Below are positions 10,008 to 19,201 of a DNA stretch of 64,000 nt, one piece after another. Position 1 is the first letter of the stretch, and each line of letters begins with the position of its first letter. Source of the stretch: Neptunomonas phycophila (lineage in GTDB: Bacteria > Pseudomonadota > Gammaproteobacteria > Pseudomonadales > Balneatricaceae); NCBI RefSeq assembly GCF_001922575.1, contig NZ_MRCI01000001.1, positions 1,116,001-1,180,000 of the forward strand, given 5' to 3'. The notes under the pieces were generated by a model. The model was not told the origin of the DNA. It ran no database searches and saw only the letters and a program-made list of their open reading frames with translations. The translations under genes were made by a program, and so were the position numbers.

Positions 10008-11000
10008 ATGTTTGAGTTTGCTTGGCCGTGGTTGTTTGTGCTCGTGCCTTTGCCTTGGGTGATAAGGCAGCTTTTAAGCCCGCTTAACTCTGATAGGCAA
10101 AGAGGCATGAAAGTGCCTTTTATTCGCGCGATTGGTCATGCAGTAGAGGGTGTATCTAGCAGTGCTTATCAAAGCCGTCGTTTGGGCCTCATTTTATTAG
10201 CGTATCTTGCCTGGTTTTTACTCTTAGCGGCGGCAGCGCGTCCTCAATGGTTAGGAGAGCCCGTACCTCAACAACTAGAGGGGCGCGATATGATGCTCGC
10301 CATAGATTTATCCGAGAGTATGCAAGAGCAAGACTTTCAATTAGGCGGGCAATTAATCAACCGGTTGGTTGCAACTAAAGTGGTAGCAGGCGATTTTGTT
10401 GAACGACGTGAAGGGGATCGAGTCGGTTTGATTCTATTTGGCGAGCAAGCATATCTTCAAGCACCGTTAACACGTGATTTAAAAACAGTTAAACAATTGT
10501 TAAATGAAGCGCAAATCGGCTTAGCAGGACAACGAACTGCAATTGGTGATGCGATCGGGTTAGCGGTGAAGCGTTTTAAAGAAGGCAAGAGCCAGCAGCG
10601 AGTGTTGGTGTTGTTAACCGACGGAACGACAACAGCCGGCGTGCTATCGCCTAATAAAGCGGCAGAATTGGCTGCTGCCGAAGATGTGACTGTTTATACC
10701 ATTGGTATTGGCCGAGACAGCAGCCAAGTAGATTTATTAAGGCGGTTCTTAGGGCGGGGAGGCTCCCCTGAAATTGATGAGGCGGCGCTTAAAAATATTG
10801 CTGAAAAAACTGGCGGTCGATACTTCCGCGCTACGGATCTGCAGCAATTATCTGAGATATATGCCGAGCTAGATAAGTTAGAGCCTGTGGATCAAGGCTC
10901 AGATTATTATCGCCCCATTATTTCTTTATACCAGTGGCCGTTATTAGGCGGCATTTTGGCTTTGTGTTTGGTTAGCATATTACAAAGACGCAAGGCTTAG
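10008..11000 (+). CDS. batA: BatA-like VWA-domain membrane protein
   Basis: 330 residues. An N-terminal hydrophobic pair (about 3-25 and 58-78) is followed by a von Willebrand A domain with the metal site DLSES (Asp100, Ser102, Ser104) and the later LLTDGTTTAG, and by a final membrane helix near 308-325. The metal site is intact, so it should bind Mg2+ or a partner acidic residue. The layout is that of BatA, with the VWA domain facing the periplasm. In Bacteroides and Leptospira relatives Bat genes were linked to aerotolerance, but here the role is inferred from context only. Confidence 0.88.
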   Translation: MFEFAWPWLFVLVPLPWVIRQLLSPLNSDRQRGMKVPFIRAIGHAVEGVSSSAYQSRRLGLILLAYLAWFLLLAAAARPQWLGEPVPQQLEGRDMMLAIDLSESMQEQDFQLGGQLINRLVATKVVAGDFVERREGDRVGLILFGEQAYLQAPLTRDLKTVKQLLNEAQIGLAGQRTAIGDAIGLAVKRFKEGKSQQRVLVLLTDGTTTAGVLSPNKAAELAAAEDVTVYTIGIGRDSSQVDLLRRFLGRGGSPEIDEAALKNIAEKTGGRYFRATDLQQLSEIYAELDKLEPVDQGSDYYRPIISLYQWPLLGGILALCLVSILQRRKA

Positions 11001-11019
11001 GCCGTCAGTGGAGTTAAGT

Positions 11020-13008
11020 ATGTTCTCGAATAGCCTCTTTGCATCATTTCACTTTCAGCAGCCGCTATGGTTATTGCTATTTCCACTATTGCTTGGGATG
11101 GGTTATTTGTGGAAACGCTCTCATGAAGGGAAGGACCATTGGTCGCAAGTATGTGATCCTGAGCTGTTACCTATTTTGCTATCGCAAGGCGATCAAATAT
11201 CATCTTCCAAACAGGGGATAACCAAGGTTGCATTACCAGTAACCACGCTGATTGTAAGTGCGTTATTGGCTGTCGCCGCGGCTCAGCCAGTATGGAAGAA
11301 ACAGCCTGTGCCTGCTTTTAAACAGGGTGGAGCCGTTGTTATCGCGTTGGATTTATCAGCTTCGATGCTTGCCACGGATTTAAAACCCACCCGTTTGCAA
11401 CGTGCTCGTTTTAAAATTGAGGATTTAATTCAGCGCTTGCCTGATAGTCAGATAGCCTTGCTGGTATATGCAGGTGATGCTTTTGCCGTTACGCCCTTGA
11501 CTCAGGATACCAATACCATTTTGGCTCAACTACCCGTGATGGAGCCGAGTATCATGCCTGCACCGGGCAATCGCGCGGATATAGCCATTCGAAAAGCGAA
11601 TGATATGCTGACACAGGCTGGCATACAGCAAGGCAATATTCTGTTAGTGAGCGACGAAGTTGATCCGGCGCAGGTAGCGGCTCAAGCCACGAGTGTAGCT
11701 CAGCAAGGCAGGACGTTATCCATTTTAGCGGTAGGCACCCAGCAAGGAGCGCCAATCCCTACTCAGGCTGGGCCAATGAGGGATAATTCCGGGCAGGTTA
11801 TTGTTGCGCGCACAGACGTGTCTGCCATGCGAGAAGCCGCCGCGTTAGGAGGGGGAAGTGCCTATCAATTGGTTGCCAACGATTCGGATATTACCCAGTT
11901 GGTTAGTCGTTTCGAGGCAGAGCGACAAGCCGCAACAGAACTGAATCAAAAGGATGCCGGAAAAGTCGATATTTGGATTGCAGAGGGCCCCTGGTTTGCC
12001 TTGTTGGCTTTACCGTTTCTATTGCCTTTATTCCGTCGTGGTTTTCTCAATATACTGCTACCGGCAGTATTTATCAGCTTAATGGCGACCCATGTGTCGC
12101 CTGTGCATGCTGGCGTATGGCAGGATTTATGGCAGACTCCCGATCAGCAGGCGCAAGCGGCCTATAAACAAGGCGATAAAGAAGCCGCGGCTCAACAGTT
12201 CTTAGACCCGCGCTGGAAGCAGGTCGCTGAATACGAATCCAGCAATTATGAAGCAGCTCTAAACAGCTTAACTCAACCTGAAACGGCAACTGACTGGTAT
12301 AACCGGGGTAATATACTGGCTAAAATGGGCGATGTTGATTCTGCTATTGATGCTTACAATAACGCACTAGCATTACTGCCAAATTTTGAGGATGCAGCCT
12401 ACAACAAGGAGCAACTCGAAAAGTTAAAAGAACAGCAAAAGCAGCAGCAGGAGCAGCAACAAGACCAGCAACAAGACTCTAGCGGACAAAATCAGCAAGG
12501 CGAGGCAGGCCAGCAAAACCAAGAGCCGTCTAACTCAGCCTCAGAGCAACAAAATTCAGATCAAGCGTCCGATTCTCAAGAACAGCAAAGCGATGAGCAA
12601 TCGGGGGAGGCATCATCTTCGTCGACTCAGGCTTCCGGAAATTCTGATCAGCAACCCCCTCAAACGTCCAAAAACTCGAAAGCGGGGGAGGAAGCTGAAG
12701 GTGCCTCAGGCGAACAAGAACCGGCTGAACCGCAGCCCGCTTCAGAGCAGTCCGAACAAGCGTTAGCTCAGCAGCAGCAACAAGCTTCAGAATACCTAAA
12801 GGAACAAGTGGATAAAGCAGAGCAGGGAACACAGGATGAGTCTCATGCAGCCGCTTTGTCTGATACTCAGCCAATTGATGAATCCGAACAAGCTCGTCAA
12901 CAGTTGATCAATCGCATAGTGGATGATCCTGCTGGTTTATGGCGTCGTAAGTTTTTATATCAGTACCGTCAAGACGAGCCAAAAGAGACAGGGGGTAAAA
13001 CATGGTAA
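11020..13008 (+). CDS. batB: BatB/BatC-like VWA protein with TPR and a long Q/S/E-rich tail
   Basis: 662 residues from ATG 11020, which has GGAG at 11010-11013 with a 6-base spacer. The GTG at 11008 overlaps that site and is less likely. Two N-terminal helices precede a VWA domain with an intact DLSAS metal site (Asp111, Ser113, Ser115). Another pair of helices near 325-360 leads to a periplasmic or cytosolic TPR unit (DWYNRGNILAKMGDVDSAI, about 420-455). A low-complexity tail of Gln, Ser, Glu and Ala runs from about 465 to 620. The gene thus joins BatB and BatC functions in one chain. Its last 7 bases overlap batD. Confidence 0.88.
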   Translation: MFSNSLFASFHFQQPLWLLLFPLLLGMGYLWKRSHEGKDHWSQVCDPELLPILLSQGDQISSSKQGITKVALPVTTLIVSALLAVAAAQPVWKKQPVPAFKQGGAVVIALDLSASMLATDLKPTRLQRARFKIEDLIQRLPDSQIALLVYAGDAFAVTPLTQDTNTILAQLPVMEPSIMPAPGNRADIAIRKANDMLTQAGIQQGNILLVSDEVDPAQVAAQATSVAQQGRTLSILAVGTQQGAPIPTQAGPMRDNSGQVIVARTDVSAMREAAALGGGSAYQLVANDSDITQLVSRFEAERQAATELNQKDAGKVDIWIAEGPWFALLALPFLLPLFRRGFLNILLPAVFISLMATHVSPVHAGVWQDLWQTPDQQAQAAYKQGDKEAAAQQFLDPRWKQVAEYESSNYEAALNSLTQPETATDWYNRGNILAKMGDVDSAIDAYNNALALLPNFEDAAYNKEQLEKLKEQQKQQQEQQQDQQQDSSGQNQQGEAGQQNQEPSNSASEQQNSDQASDSQEQQSDEQSGEASSSSTQASGNSDQQPPQTSKNSKAGEEAEGASGEQEPAEPQPASEQSEQALAQQQQQASEYLKEQVDKAEQGTQDESHAAALSDTQPIDESEQARQQLINRIVDDPAGLWRRKFLYQYRQDEPKETGGKTW

Positions 13009-14786
13009 TGCGTAAAGGCATTTGCTTGGCTGTGCTGTTGTGCTTATCAAGTGTTAGTGCATTCGCAACGGTGAAAAGCCAGGTGAGTCAAACCGTTATT
13101 AACCAAGGGGAGTCAATACGGTTAACGATTGATCTAGCAGGCAAAGATGCGGATAGTGTTGATCTATCTCCCCTTGAAGGTAAGTTTGATATTCTTCAAC
13201 GCGGCCAACAATCCGGTATTACCATTATTAATGGTGATTATCAGCGCACTAGTGAGCTCATTTTAGTCCTGCTACCTAAACAATCGGGTGATGTAACAGT
13301 ACCTGCATTGACGGTCGATGGCGATACAACAGCACCGCATGCGATTAGAGTGTCTAAAGTTGATTTGCCTGCAGCTTCTGAGGGCGGTATTGAGCTGGAT
13401 GCCCGCTTATCCACCCAAACTCCTCGGGTTCAGCAACCCATTATTTATACCGCGAGCTTACTGTTAGGCCAGCAGGTTTATAATGGCTCTATTGAGCAGC
13501 CTAAGGTTACTCAAGGCAAGGCTCTTATTGAGGCTTTAGGGGATCAAACCAAATCTCAAAAATACGTTGACGGTCAAGTTGTGACGGTGGTTGAACAGTC
13601 ATGGTTAATTACACCCGAACAAAGTGGAGTGCTTTCAATTGAAGGCGCTTCATTAATTGGGCAAATACCCGCGCAAGGCACCACTAATCGCACATTTAAC
13701 AGCCGTTACATTGATCCTAGTAACTTACGACGTTTTCAACTTTCGGCAGATAGCTATGAATTGGACGTAGCAGGGATTCCTGCTGACTTCACCGGCGCTA
13801 CTTGGTTACCCTCAAGCTCAGTGGTGCTAGAAGAAAGTTGGAGTAGTGATGAGTTTAGGGTCGGCGAGCCTGTTACCCGAACTATCACGCTGACAGCGAA
13901 TGGCCTTACGAGTAATCAGCTCTCTTCGCTGGTTTTACCTGATGCTACTGGCCTAAAGCAGTATGCAGGGACCCCTCAGTTAGAGCAGACATTTACTGAT
14001 GGCAAACTTTCATCAACCATGTCAGTGGAAGTGACTTTGATTCCATCCCAAGAAGGAACGTTGGAATTACCCGCGTTGCAAATACCTTGGTGGAATGTGA
14101 ATAGTGATACCGAAGAGGTCGCTAGCTTGGCGGCCCGCAAAATGACGGTAGCCAAAGGTAATACAATTACCCAGTCAGTGCTCCAACAGAACAATAGTAC
14201 ACAGCCTACGCTATTACCTGAGACTGAAGGCACACAACCCACTGAGCCAAAAAGCACTGACTCCAGTGCGGTGCTAGTTGAACAATCGCCTAATCCGCCG
14301 TCTTCATGGGTGGATTATTGGTGGCTTGCCGTGATTGCAGGCGTGTTGGGGAGTTTGGTGACCGTTTTGTGTATCCGGCTCTTTCCTCGTCAGCAGCTGG
14401 CAAATGAAAGTTTGACTCGTTCGACGACTTCATCAAGCGCCCATACTGGACATACAGACGCATCAAAGCGAGCTATTAAGGATGCTTGTTTAGCTAATGA
14501 TGTTGGAGCCACACGCCATGCGTTAATTGCATGGGGACAGCAGGTATGGCCCGATTGCCGCAATCTTAATCAGTTAATGCGTAGAGTTTCCCCCGAGCTT
14601 AAAATAGCCATTGCCGAGTTGCAGCGCCAGGCTTATAGTCAGTCAACTTCTACCGCTAGTGCTTCGCAAATCAATCATCAATGGCAGGGAAGTGAGCTTT
14701 GGGACGTCATAAAAAGCTACCAACCAGACGCTGATACTCAATCACGTTCTACGCTGGTTCCTCTCTCGCCCCTGCATTCCACCTAA
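13002..14786 (+). CDS. batD: BatD (oxygen-tolerance family) protein
   Basis: 594 residues. A signal peptide (about 1-22, ending SAFA) is followed by repeated beta-sandwich segments, for example VSQTVINQGESIRLTIDL at about 27-44. One membrane helix near 437-457 ends in a short cytosolic tail rich in Ser. This is the BatD layout, in which the large periplasmic part may touch the VWA proteins. ATG 13002 has AGGGGGT 6 bases upstream and overlaps the batB stop, so coupling is likely. It closes the Bat gene series. Confidence 0.88.
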   Translation: MVMRKGICLAVLLCLSSVSAFATVKSQVSQTVINQGESIRLTIDLAGKDADSVDLSPLEGKFDILQRGQQSGITIINGDYQRTSELILVLLPKQSGDVTVPALTVDGDTTAPHAIRVSKVDLPAASEGGIELDARLSTQTPRVQQPIIYTASLLLGQQVYNGSIEQPKVTQGKALIEALGDQTKSQKYVDGQVVTVVEQSWLITPEQSGVLSIEGASLIGQIPAQGTTNRTFNSRYIDPSNLRRFQLSADSYELDVAGIPADFTGATWLPSSSVVLEESWSSDEFRVGEPVTRTITLTANGLTSNQLSSLVLPDATGLKQYAGTPQLEQTFTDGKLSSTMSVEVTLIPSQEGTLELPALQIPWWNVNSDTEEVASLAARKMTVAKGNTITQSVLQQNNSTQPTLLPETEGTQPTEPKSTDSSAVLVEQSPNPPSSWVDYWWLAVIAGVLGSLVTVLCIRLFPRQQLANESLTRSTTSSSAHTGHTDASKRAIKDACLANDVGATRHALIAWGQQVWPDCRNLNQLMRRVSPELKIAIAELQRQAYSQSTSTASASQINHQWQGSELWDVIKSYQPDADTQSRSTLVPLSPLHST

Positions 14787-14804
14787 ACCAAAGGAAAAGA
14801 CGCT

Positions 14805-15296
14805 ATGACTAAGCCTGTTGAGAAAGTGGTTATATTAGTTGATGTGCAAAATGTGTATTACACCACTCGGCAGGCTTACCAAGCCAACTTCGATTATAAC
14901 GAGTTTTGGGCATGCGTAACCTTTGACCGAACAGTCGTTAAAGCGATTGCTTACGCAGTGGACAAAGGCGATGAAAAGCAGCGTCAGTTTCAAAATATTC
15001 TGCGGGCTATAGGCTTTGAGGTACGTCTTAAACCCTACATACAGCGAGCGGACGGGTCGGCCAAGGGAGATTGGGACGTGGGGATTACGCTAGATGCAAT
15101 GGAGTATGCCCCGCATGCCGATACGCTTGTCTTGGTGACAGGAGACGGTGATTTTGATCTGTTAGCGGACAAAGTGCGTACCGTATTACGCAAGCGGGTC
15201 GAGATTTTTGGTGTGCCGCAGTTCACAGCCGCTTCGCTGATTAATGCTGCAACAAGTTTCACGCCTATAAAGGACCATCTGCTACTGGGAAAGTAG
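14805..15296 (+). CDS. NYN-domain (LabA/DUF88-like) protein
   Basis: 163 residues. The NYN fold motifs are LVDVQNVYY (Asp13, Asn16), GDWDVGITLDAMEYA (Asp91, Asp97) and VTGDGDFDLL (Asp114, Asp116). These acidic residues form the PIN-like active site, so a metal-dependent ribonuclease activity is plausible. Family members vary and many are uncharacterised. It starts 18 bases after batD with an AAGGAAAAG ribosome site, so it may be the last gene of the Bat transcript. That link is inferred from spacing only. Confidence 0.85.
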   Translation: MTKPVEKVVILVDVQNVYYTTRQAYQANFDYNEFWACVTFDRTVVKAIAYAVDKGDEKQRQFQNILRAIGFEVRLKPYIQRADGSAKGDWDVGITLDAMEYAPHADTLVLVTGDGDFDLLADKVRTVLRKRVEIFGVPQFTAASLINAATSFTPIKDHLLLGK

Positions 15297-15358
15297 GCTT
15301 TACCCGTAACTGTTAGATGCCTTGTTAAATTTTACGCTTTACTATTAAAGGACTAAAT

Positions 15359-16957
15359 ATGCATATACTACCGTTAAAAGCTATACGCCCCATTCGTGCA
15401 GTTGTTATTTTATTGAGCCTGTTACAAGTATCTTCTGTGATGGCAGCTAAGGCAGAAGAAGCTCCTTTTGACTTAAGCCGCCTAAAAGAAATGGCGCGTG
15501 TAAAGTCATTAATGCCGTATAAAAGTAATGAAGGTAATATTCCGAAATCGCTTAACAACCTAAGCTGGGATGATTACCAGCAATTAAGATATAACCATGA
15601 CAAAGCGTTATGGAAAAGAGATAAGAAAAGCCTGTTTAGAGCGGAGCTATTTCATTTAGGGCTGTTTTTTAAGACGCCTATTCATATATACGAGCTTGAT
15701 GCTGATAAAGTGGCTCACGAGATCAAGTACAGTAAAAATCTGTTTGATTATGGTAAGTCGGGTGTTAAAGGCGGCGAGTTCGACAAAGACCTTGGTTTTG
15801 CCGGCTTTAGAATGCAGTTTCACAGTGACTGGACACGTGATGTTGTGGCCTTTTTGGGTGCGAGTTATTTCCGCGCGGTTGGCGAAGAAATGCAATATGG
15901 TTTGTCAGCACGTGGTTTGGCTATTGATACGGCACTAAACCGGCCTGAAGAGTTTCCTACGTTTACGCATTTTTGGTTAGAAAAGCCGAGTAGTAATAAT
16001 GATGTAGCAGTTGTGTATGCCTTGTTAGACTCCCCAAGTATTACTGGCGCATATCGTTTTGAAATACAGCCAGGGCCCTCATTACACATGCGTGTGGATT
16101 CGGCTTTATACTCTCGTAAGTCTATTGAGCGTTTAGGCGTAGCGCCTTTAACGAGTATGTATATGGTAGGCGAAAATGATAGAGCGGCGGGTTGGGATTG
16201 GCGCCCCGAAATCCACGATTCTGATGGGCTCTCGATATTAACTGGCCAAGGCGAATGGATCTGGAGGCCTTTAGTTAACCCCAAAAACCTAGCTTTCAAT
16301 GCCTATGCTGATAACAATGTAAAAGGCTTTGGTTTGATTCAGCGCGATCGTAATTTTGATCATTATCAAGACGACGGTGTGTTTTATAACAAGCGCCCTA
16401 GTGTGTGGGTTGAGCCTATTGGAGACTGGGGAAAAGGTTCTGTCCAATTAGTTGAGATACCTACACTGGACGAGACATTTGATAATATTGTGGCTTTTTG
16501 GAACCCAGAAACAGAGGTCAAAGCTGGGCAAGAACTTTTATTTAGCTACAATTTACATTGGAGCGGCAAGCCAGCTAAAGAAACTAAATACGCAAAAGCT
16601 GTAGATACTTTTACAGGTATTGGTGGTGTTGTTGGTCAAAAGAGAACGTATTTTAGTAAGCGATTTGTCGTTGACTTCAAAGGTGGAAGCTTAAGCATGC
16701 TAAGCAAAGACAGTGAAGTTACTCCGGTTATCACAACATCCGCGGGTAGGGTCGAGTTAACCTCTGCACGTGTTCAAGAGTACATTGGTGGCTATCGAGC
16801 CATGTTCGATCTGGTTCCGGTCGACAATGACACAACACCTATTAACTTGCGTTTATATCTAGAGTCTAACGGTCAACCGTTGACCGAAACATGGGTGTAC
16901 CAATATACCCCACCGGCTCAAGAAGATAGACACTTGCAAAATCCGGGGCATTTATAA
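15359..16957 (+). CDS. opgG: Periplasmic glucan biosynthesis protein, OpgG/OpgD family
   Basis: 532 residues, full length for the family. An N-terminal Sec-type signal (about 1-30, cleavage near VMA-AKA) is followed by the glucan-synthesis domain with family blocks YRFEIQPGPSLHM, SMYMVGENDR and GEWIWRPLVNPKNL. OpgG acts in the periplasm on the backbone of osmoregulated glucans made by the membrane synthase OpgH. No opgH is found next to it here, which is unusual for opgG. There is no twin-arginine motif followed by a Tat-like stretch, so OpgG is favoured over the Tat-exported OpgD. Confidence 0.88.
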   Translation: MHILPLKAIRPIRAVVILLSLLQVSSVMAAKAEEAPFDLSRLKEMARVKSLMPYKSNEGNIPKSLNNLSWDDYQQLRYNHDKALWKRDKKSLFRAELFHLGLFFKTPIHIYELDADKVAHEIKYSKNLFDYGKSGVKGGEFDKDLGFAGFRMQFHSDWTRDVVAFLGASYFRAVGEEMQYGLSARGLAIDTALNRPEEFPTFTHFWLEKPSSNNDVAVVYALLDSPSITGAYRFEIQPGPSLHMRVDSALYSRKSIERLGVAPLTSMYMVGENDRAAGWDWRPEIHDSDGLSILTGQGEWIWRPLVNPKNLAFNAYADNNVKGFGLIQRDRNFDHYQDDGVFYNKRPSVWVEPIGDWGKGSVQLVEIPTLDETFDNIVAFWNPETEVKAGQELLFSYNLHWSGKPAKETKYAKAVDTFTGIGGVVGQKRTYFSKRFVVDFKGGSLSMLSKDSEVTPVITTSAGRVELTSARVQEYIGGYRAMFDLVPVDNDTTPINLRLYLESNGQPLTETWVYQYTPPAQEDRHLQNPGHL

Positions 16958-16985
16958 GGGGCGAGCAAGTCTAGTAAACACGATG

Positions 16986-17007
16986 GGCGAGGGGCACTTC
17001 CTCGCTC
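16986..17007 (+). terminator. GC-rich hairpin after opgG
   Basis: GCGAGG and CCTCGC form a stem with a 7-base loop shortly after the opgG stop. There is no U-run behind it, so its work as a terminator is doubtful. Confidence 0.35.
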
Positions 17008-17064
17008 ATACGTCTCTATCATGCTGTATAATGAGATTATTATTTCCTTATTAGCAGTGACCTC

Positions 17065-18117
17065 ATGAAACCCAAATCCCGCAAAACAGTCTCTCGTTCA
17101 CCCTCATCACAAGGGAAAGGTCTGCATCAGCGAAATATCCATAATTCACGTTATGATTTTCCCGAGCTGATTGTAGCATCGCCAGAGCTTAGTTCTGTGG
17201 TTACAGAAAACAAGTTTGGCGACTTATCGATTAACTTCTCGGATCCCCGTGCGGTTAAGTTATTAAATCAGGCACTGCTCAAATTACACTATCAAGTTGA
17301 TTTTTGGGACCTACCCGAGGGTTATTTATGTCCTCCTATTCCAGGGCGCGCTGATTATATTCATTACATTGCTGATCTATTATCGCTTTCGTTAAAAGGG
17401 GCGCTTCCCTCAGAGGAGTGTATCCCAAGAGGCAAACGTGTATCGGCCTTGGATATAGGGATGGGAGCAAACTGTATTTATCCTATTCTTGGGGCGCGTT
17501 TATATGGCTGGAAATTTGTAGGCTCTGATGTCAATGCGGTTGCTGTCAACACCGCGAATACAATAGCGCAAATGAACGCAACGCTTAAATCTCATATACG
17601 TTGTCGTTTACAATCCGATAGCCAATCGATTTTTAAAGGGGTGGTTGCGCCCAATGAGCGCTTTGATGTGACACTCTGTAATCCTCCGTTTCACCGATCC
17701 ATTGAGGAGGCAACAGAAGGGTCTGAACGGAAAATAAAAAATTTAGCAAAAAACTCAGCTAAAAAGTCGCCTATGCACTCCTCTGTTAACACTTCTGATA
17801 ATTCTTCTTCAGCGATGCTTAATTTTGGTGGCCAAGGCGCAGAATTGTGGTGTCCTGGCGGCGAAGTTGCGTTTATCACAAGGATGATGCAAGAAAGCCG
17901 CGATTTTTCGCATCAATGCCTTTGGTTTACAAGTTTGGTCTCCAAGCAAGAGAGCTTAAGCCTACTCAAGCCTTTATTAAACAAGATGGGTGTTGCCCAA
18001 AGCCGTATCATTAATATGCAACAGGGTAATAAGCAAACTCGTATTTTATGTTGGAGCTTTCTTAGCGAAACCGAGCAAGCGGCGTGGGCTAATGAGCGTT
18101 GGTTAATTAACCAATAA
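17065..18117 (+). CDS. rlmF: 23S rRNA (adenine-1618-N6)-methyltransferase
   Basis: 350 residues. The N-terminus is a basic, Ser-rich tail. RlmF blocks follow: LHQRNIHNSRYDF at 20-32, an SAM-binding motif ALDIGMGANCIYP (128-140), and the catalytic NPPFH (206-210). It methylates one adenine in 23S rRNA, matching the E. coli enzyme (YbiN) in length and order of motifs. A lysine-rich insert sits at about 218-245. Its last 15 bases overlap the 3' end of the convergent permease gene. A TATAAT lies at 17027-17032 upstream but no matching -35 box was clear. Confidence 0.93.
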   Translation: MKPKSRKTVSRSPSSQGKGLHQRNIHNSRYDFPELIVASPELSSVVTENKFGDLSINFSDPRAVKLLNQALLKLHYQVDFWDLPEGYLCPPIPGRADYIHYIADLLSLSLKGALPSEECIPRGKRVSALDIGMGANCIYPILGARLYGWKFVGSDVNAVAVNTANTIAQMNATLKSHIRCRLQSDSQSIFKGVVAPNERFDVTLCNPPFHRSIEEATEGSERKIKNLAKNSAKKSPMHSSVNTSDNSSSAMLNFGGQGAELWCPGGEVAFITRMMQESRDFSHQCLWFTSLVSKQESLSLLKPLLNKMGVAQSRIINMQQGNKQTRILCWSFLSETEQAAWANERWLINQ

Positions 18118-18987
18118 CCACAGTAGTGTAACCATGACCAGAGAAACGGGCGTGGAAAGAACAATTAAGGATGCTATGTCTTCTTTAGGGCCGTTGTACT
18201 TAGTGGTTAATATGTAGCTTATAACTGCTACAGGCATAGCACTCTGGAGTAATAAGGCCAAAGCTTGAGCAGGCGCTAACGGAAAAATTTCTATAATACC
18301 TAAGGCGACTAGAGTACCAATTAATGGCCTGTAGACAGCTAGGCTAATTAAGCGAGTCCAGTGGCTTTTATCACCCAGTGATAAGCTAGATACGGTTTTG
18401 CCTAATAGTAGCAACATGATGGGGACCGTAACGTTGCCCAGCATCGATAGGGTATCCAACGCAAACGTGGGTATAGGAAGGCCGACAAGTAGAATCAATA
18501 AGCCTACGACTAGCGAAAGGACGGGCATGTTGCGCAGCAACTGTTTGGGTTGATAGTTCCCTGACATTGCCCCGACACCCAGAGTGAAATGACTAATTTG
18601 TACAACGGAAGAAATAACAACAGCGGCAGCAAGCCCTTGTTCGCCTGCCAATGCAAATACAACGGGGATACCAAGATTACCCGCATTAGGGTTAACCAGT
18701 GCCGAAATGTAGTAACGCACAGGTAATCTAGCTAAACGTAAAATAACAAACGTAATTAATGCTAAAACACTGAGGGCGCAAGCTGTTGCAGCCATTAACG
18801 TCATCATTCCCCCTGCATTCATGTTCATTTTTAGAACAGAACTTAGTAGTAAGCAGGGTAAGCCTACATTAGTAACCAATTGGCTCAGCGCTGGGTTGTC
18901 TAGGTATGAGGTTTTACGACCAAGTACGATGCCAAGTGCGGTTATGATGAAAACGGGCATCAGGGCGATTAAAAACGCCTGTGTCAT
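18103..18987 (-). CDS. AEC (auxin efflux carrier) family permease
   Basis: 294 residues with about ten membrane helices in two similar halves, the standard AEC size and layout. Family features include a Gly/Pro-rich start (ITALGIVLGRKT), NPNAGNLGIPV near 110-120 and GNVTVPIMLLLLG near 185-197. Bacterial members export or take up small carboxylates. The substrate is not predictable here. It converges on rlmF with a 15-base overlap and has no co-directional neighbour upstream, the pirin unit being closed by a terminator. Confidence 0.85.
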   Translation of the reverse strand: MTQAFLIALMPVFIITALGIVLGRKTSYLDNPALSQLVTNVGLPCLLLSSVLKMNMNAGGMMTLMAATACALSVLALITFVILRLARLPVRYYISALVNPNAGNLGIPVVFALAGEQGLAAAVVISSVVQISHFTLGVGAMSGNYQPKQLLRNMPVLSLVVGLLILLVGLPIPTFALDTLSMLGNVTVPIMLLLLGKTVSSLSLGDKSHWTRLISLAVYRPLIGTLVALGIIEIFPLAPAQALALLLQSAMPVAVISYILTTKYNGPKEDIASLIVLSTPVSLVMVTLLWLLVN

Positions 18988-19145
18988 CGGTAAAGAAACT
19001 CCGAAATAGCATACTGATTTTAATGAGGCACTAGTCTGCCTTATCTCTGTTCTCCTGACTAGCTAGCTGTGCATTTAATGCAGGAAAACTCGGCCTGATT
19101 ACTTTTATTACGAGGATGACCAAAGGTTAATGGAGTGAGAAGGGC

Positions 19146-19188
19146 AAAAAAGTACACATGTTGAGACTAGATCGGTGTGTACTTTTTT
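19146..19188. terminator. Bidirectional terminator behind the doxX-pirin unit
   Basis: AAAAAAGTACAC (19146-19157) and GTGTACTTTTTT (19177-19188) pair perfectly over 12 bases with a 19-base loop. Read on the minus strand this directly follows the pirin gene and ends in a U-run. Confidence 0.85.
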
Positions 19189-19201
19189 AAAGGGTTAGAG
19201 A

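Noticed and set aside
12530-12874. 114-residue ORF opposite the batB tail
   Set aside because: It is a shadow of the low-complexity Gln/Ser tail; such repeats open frames on the other strand.
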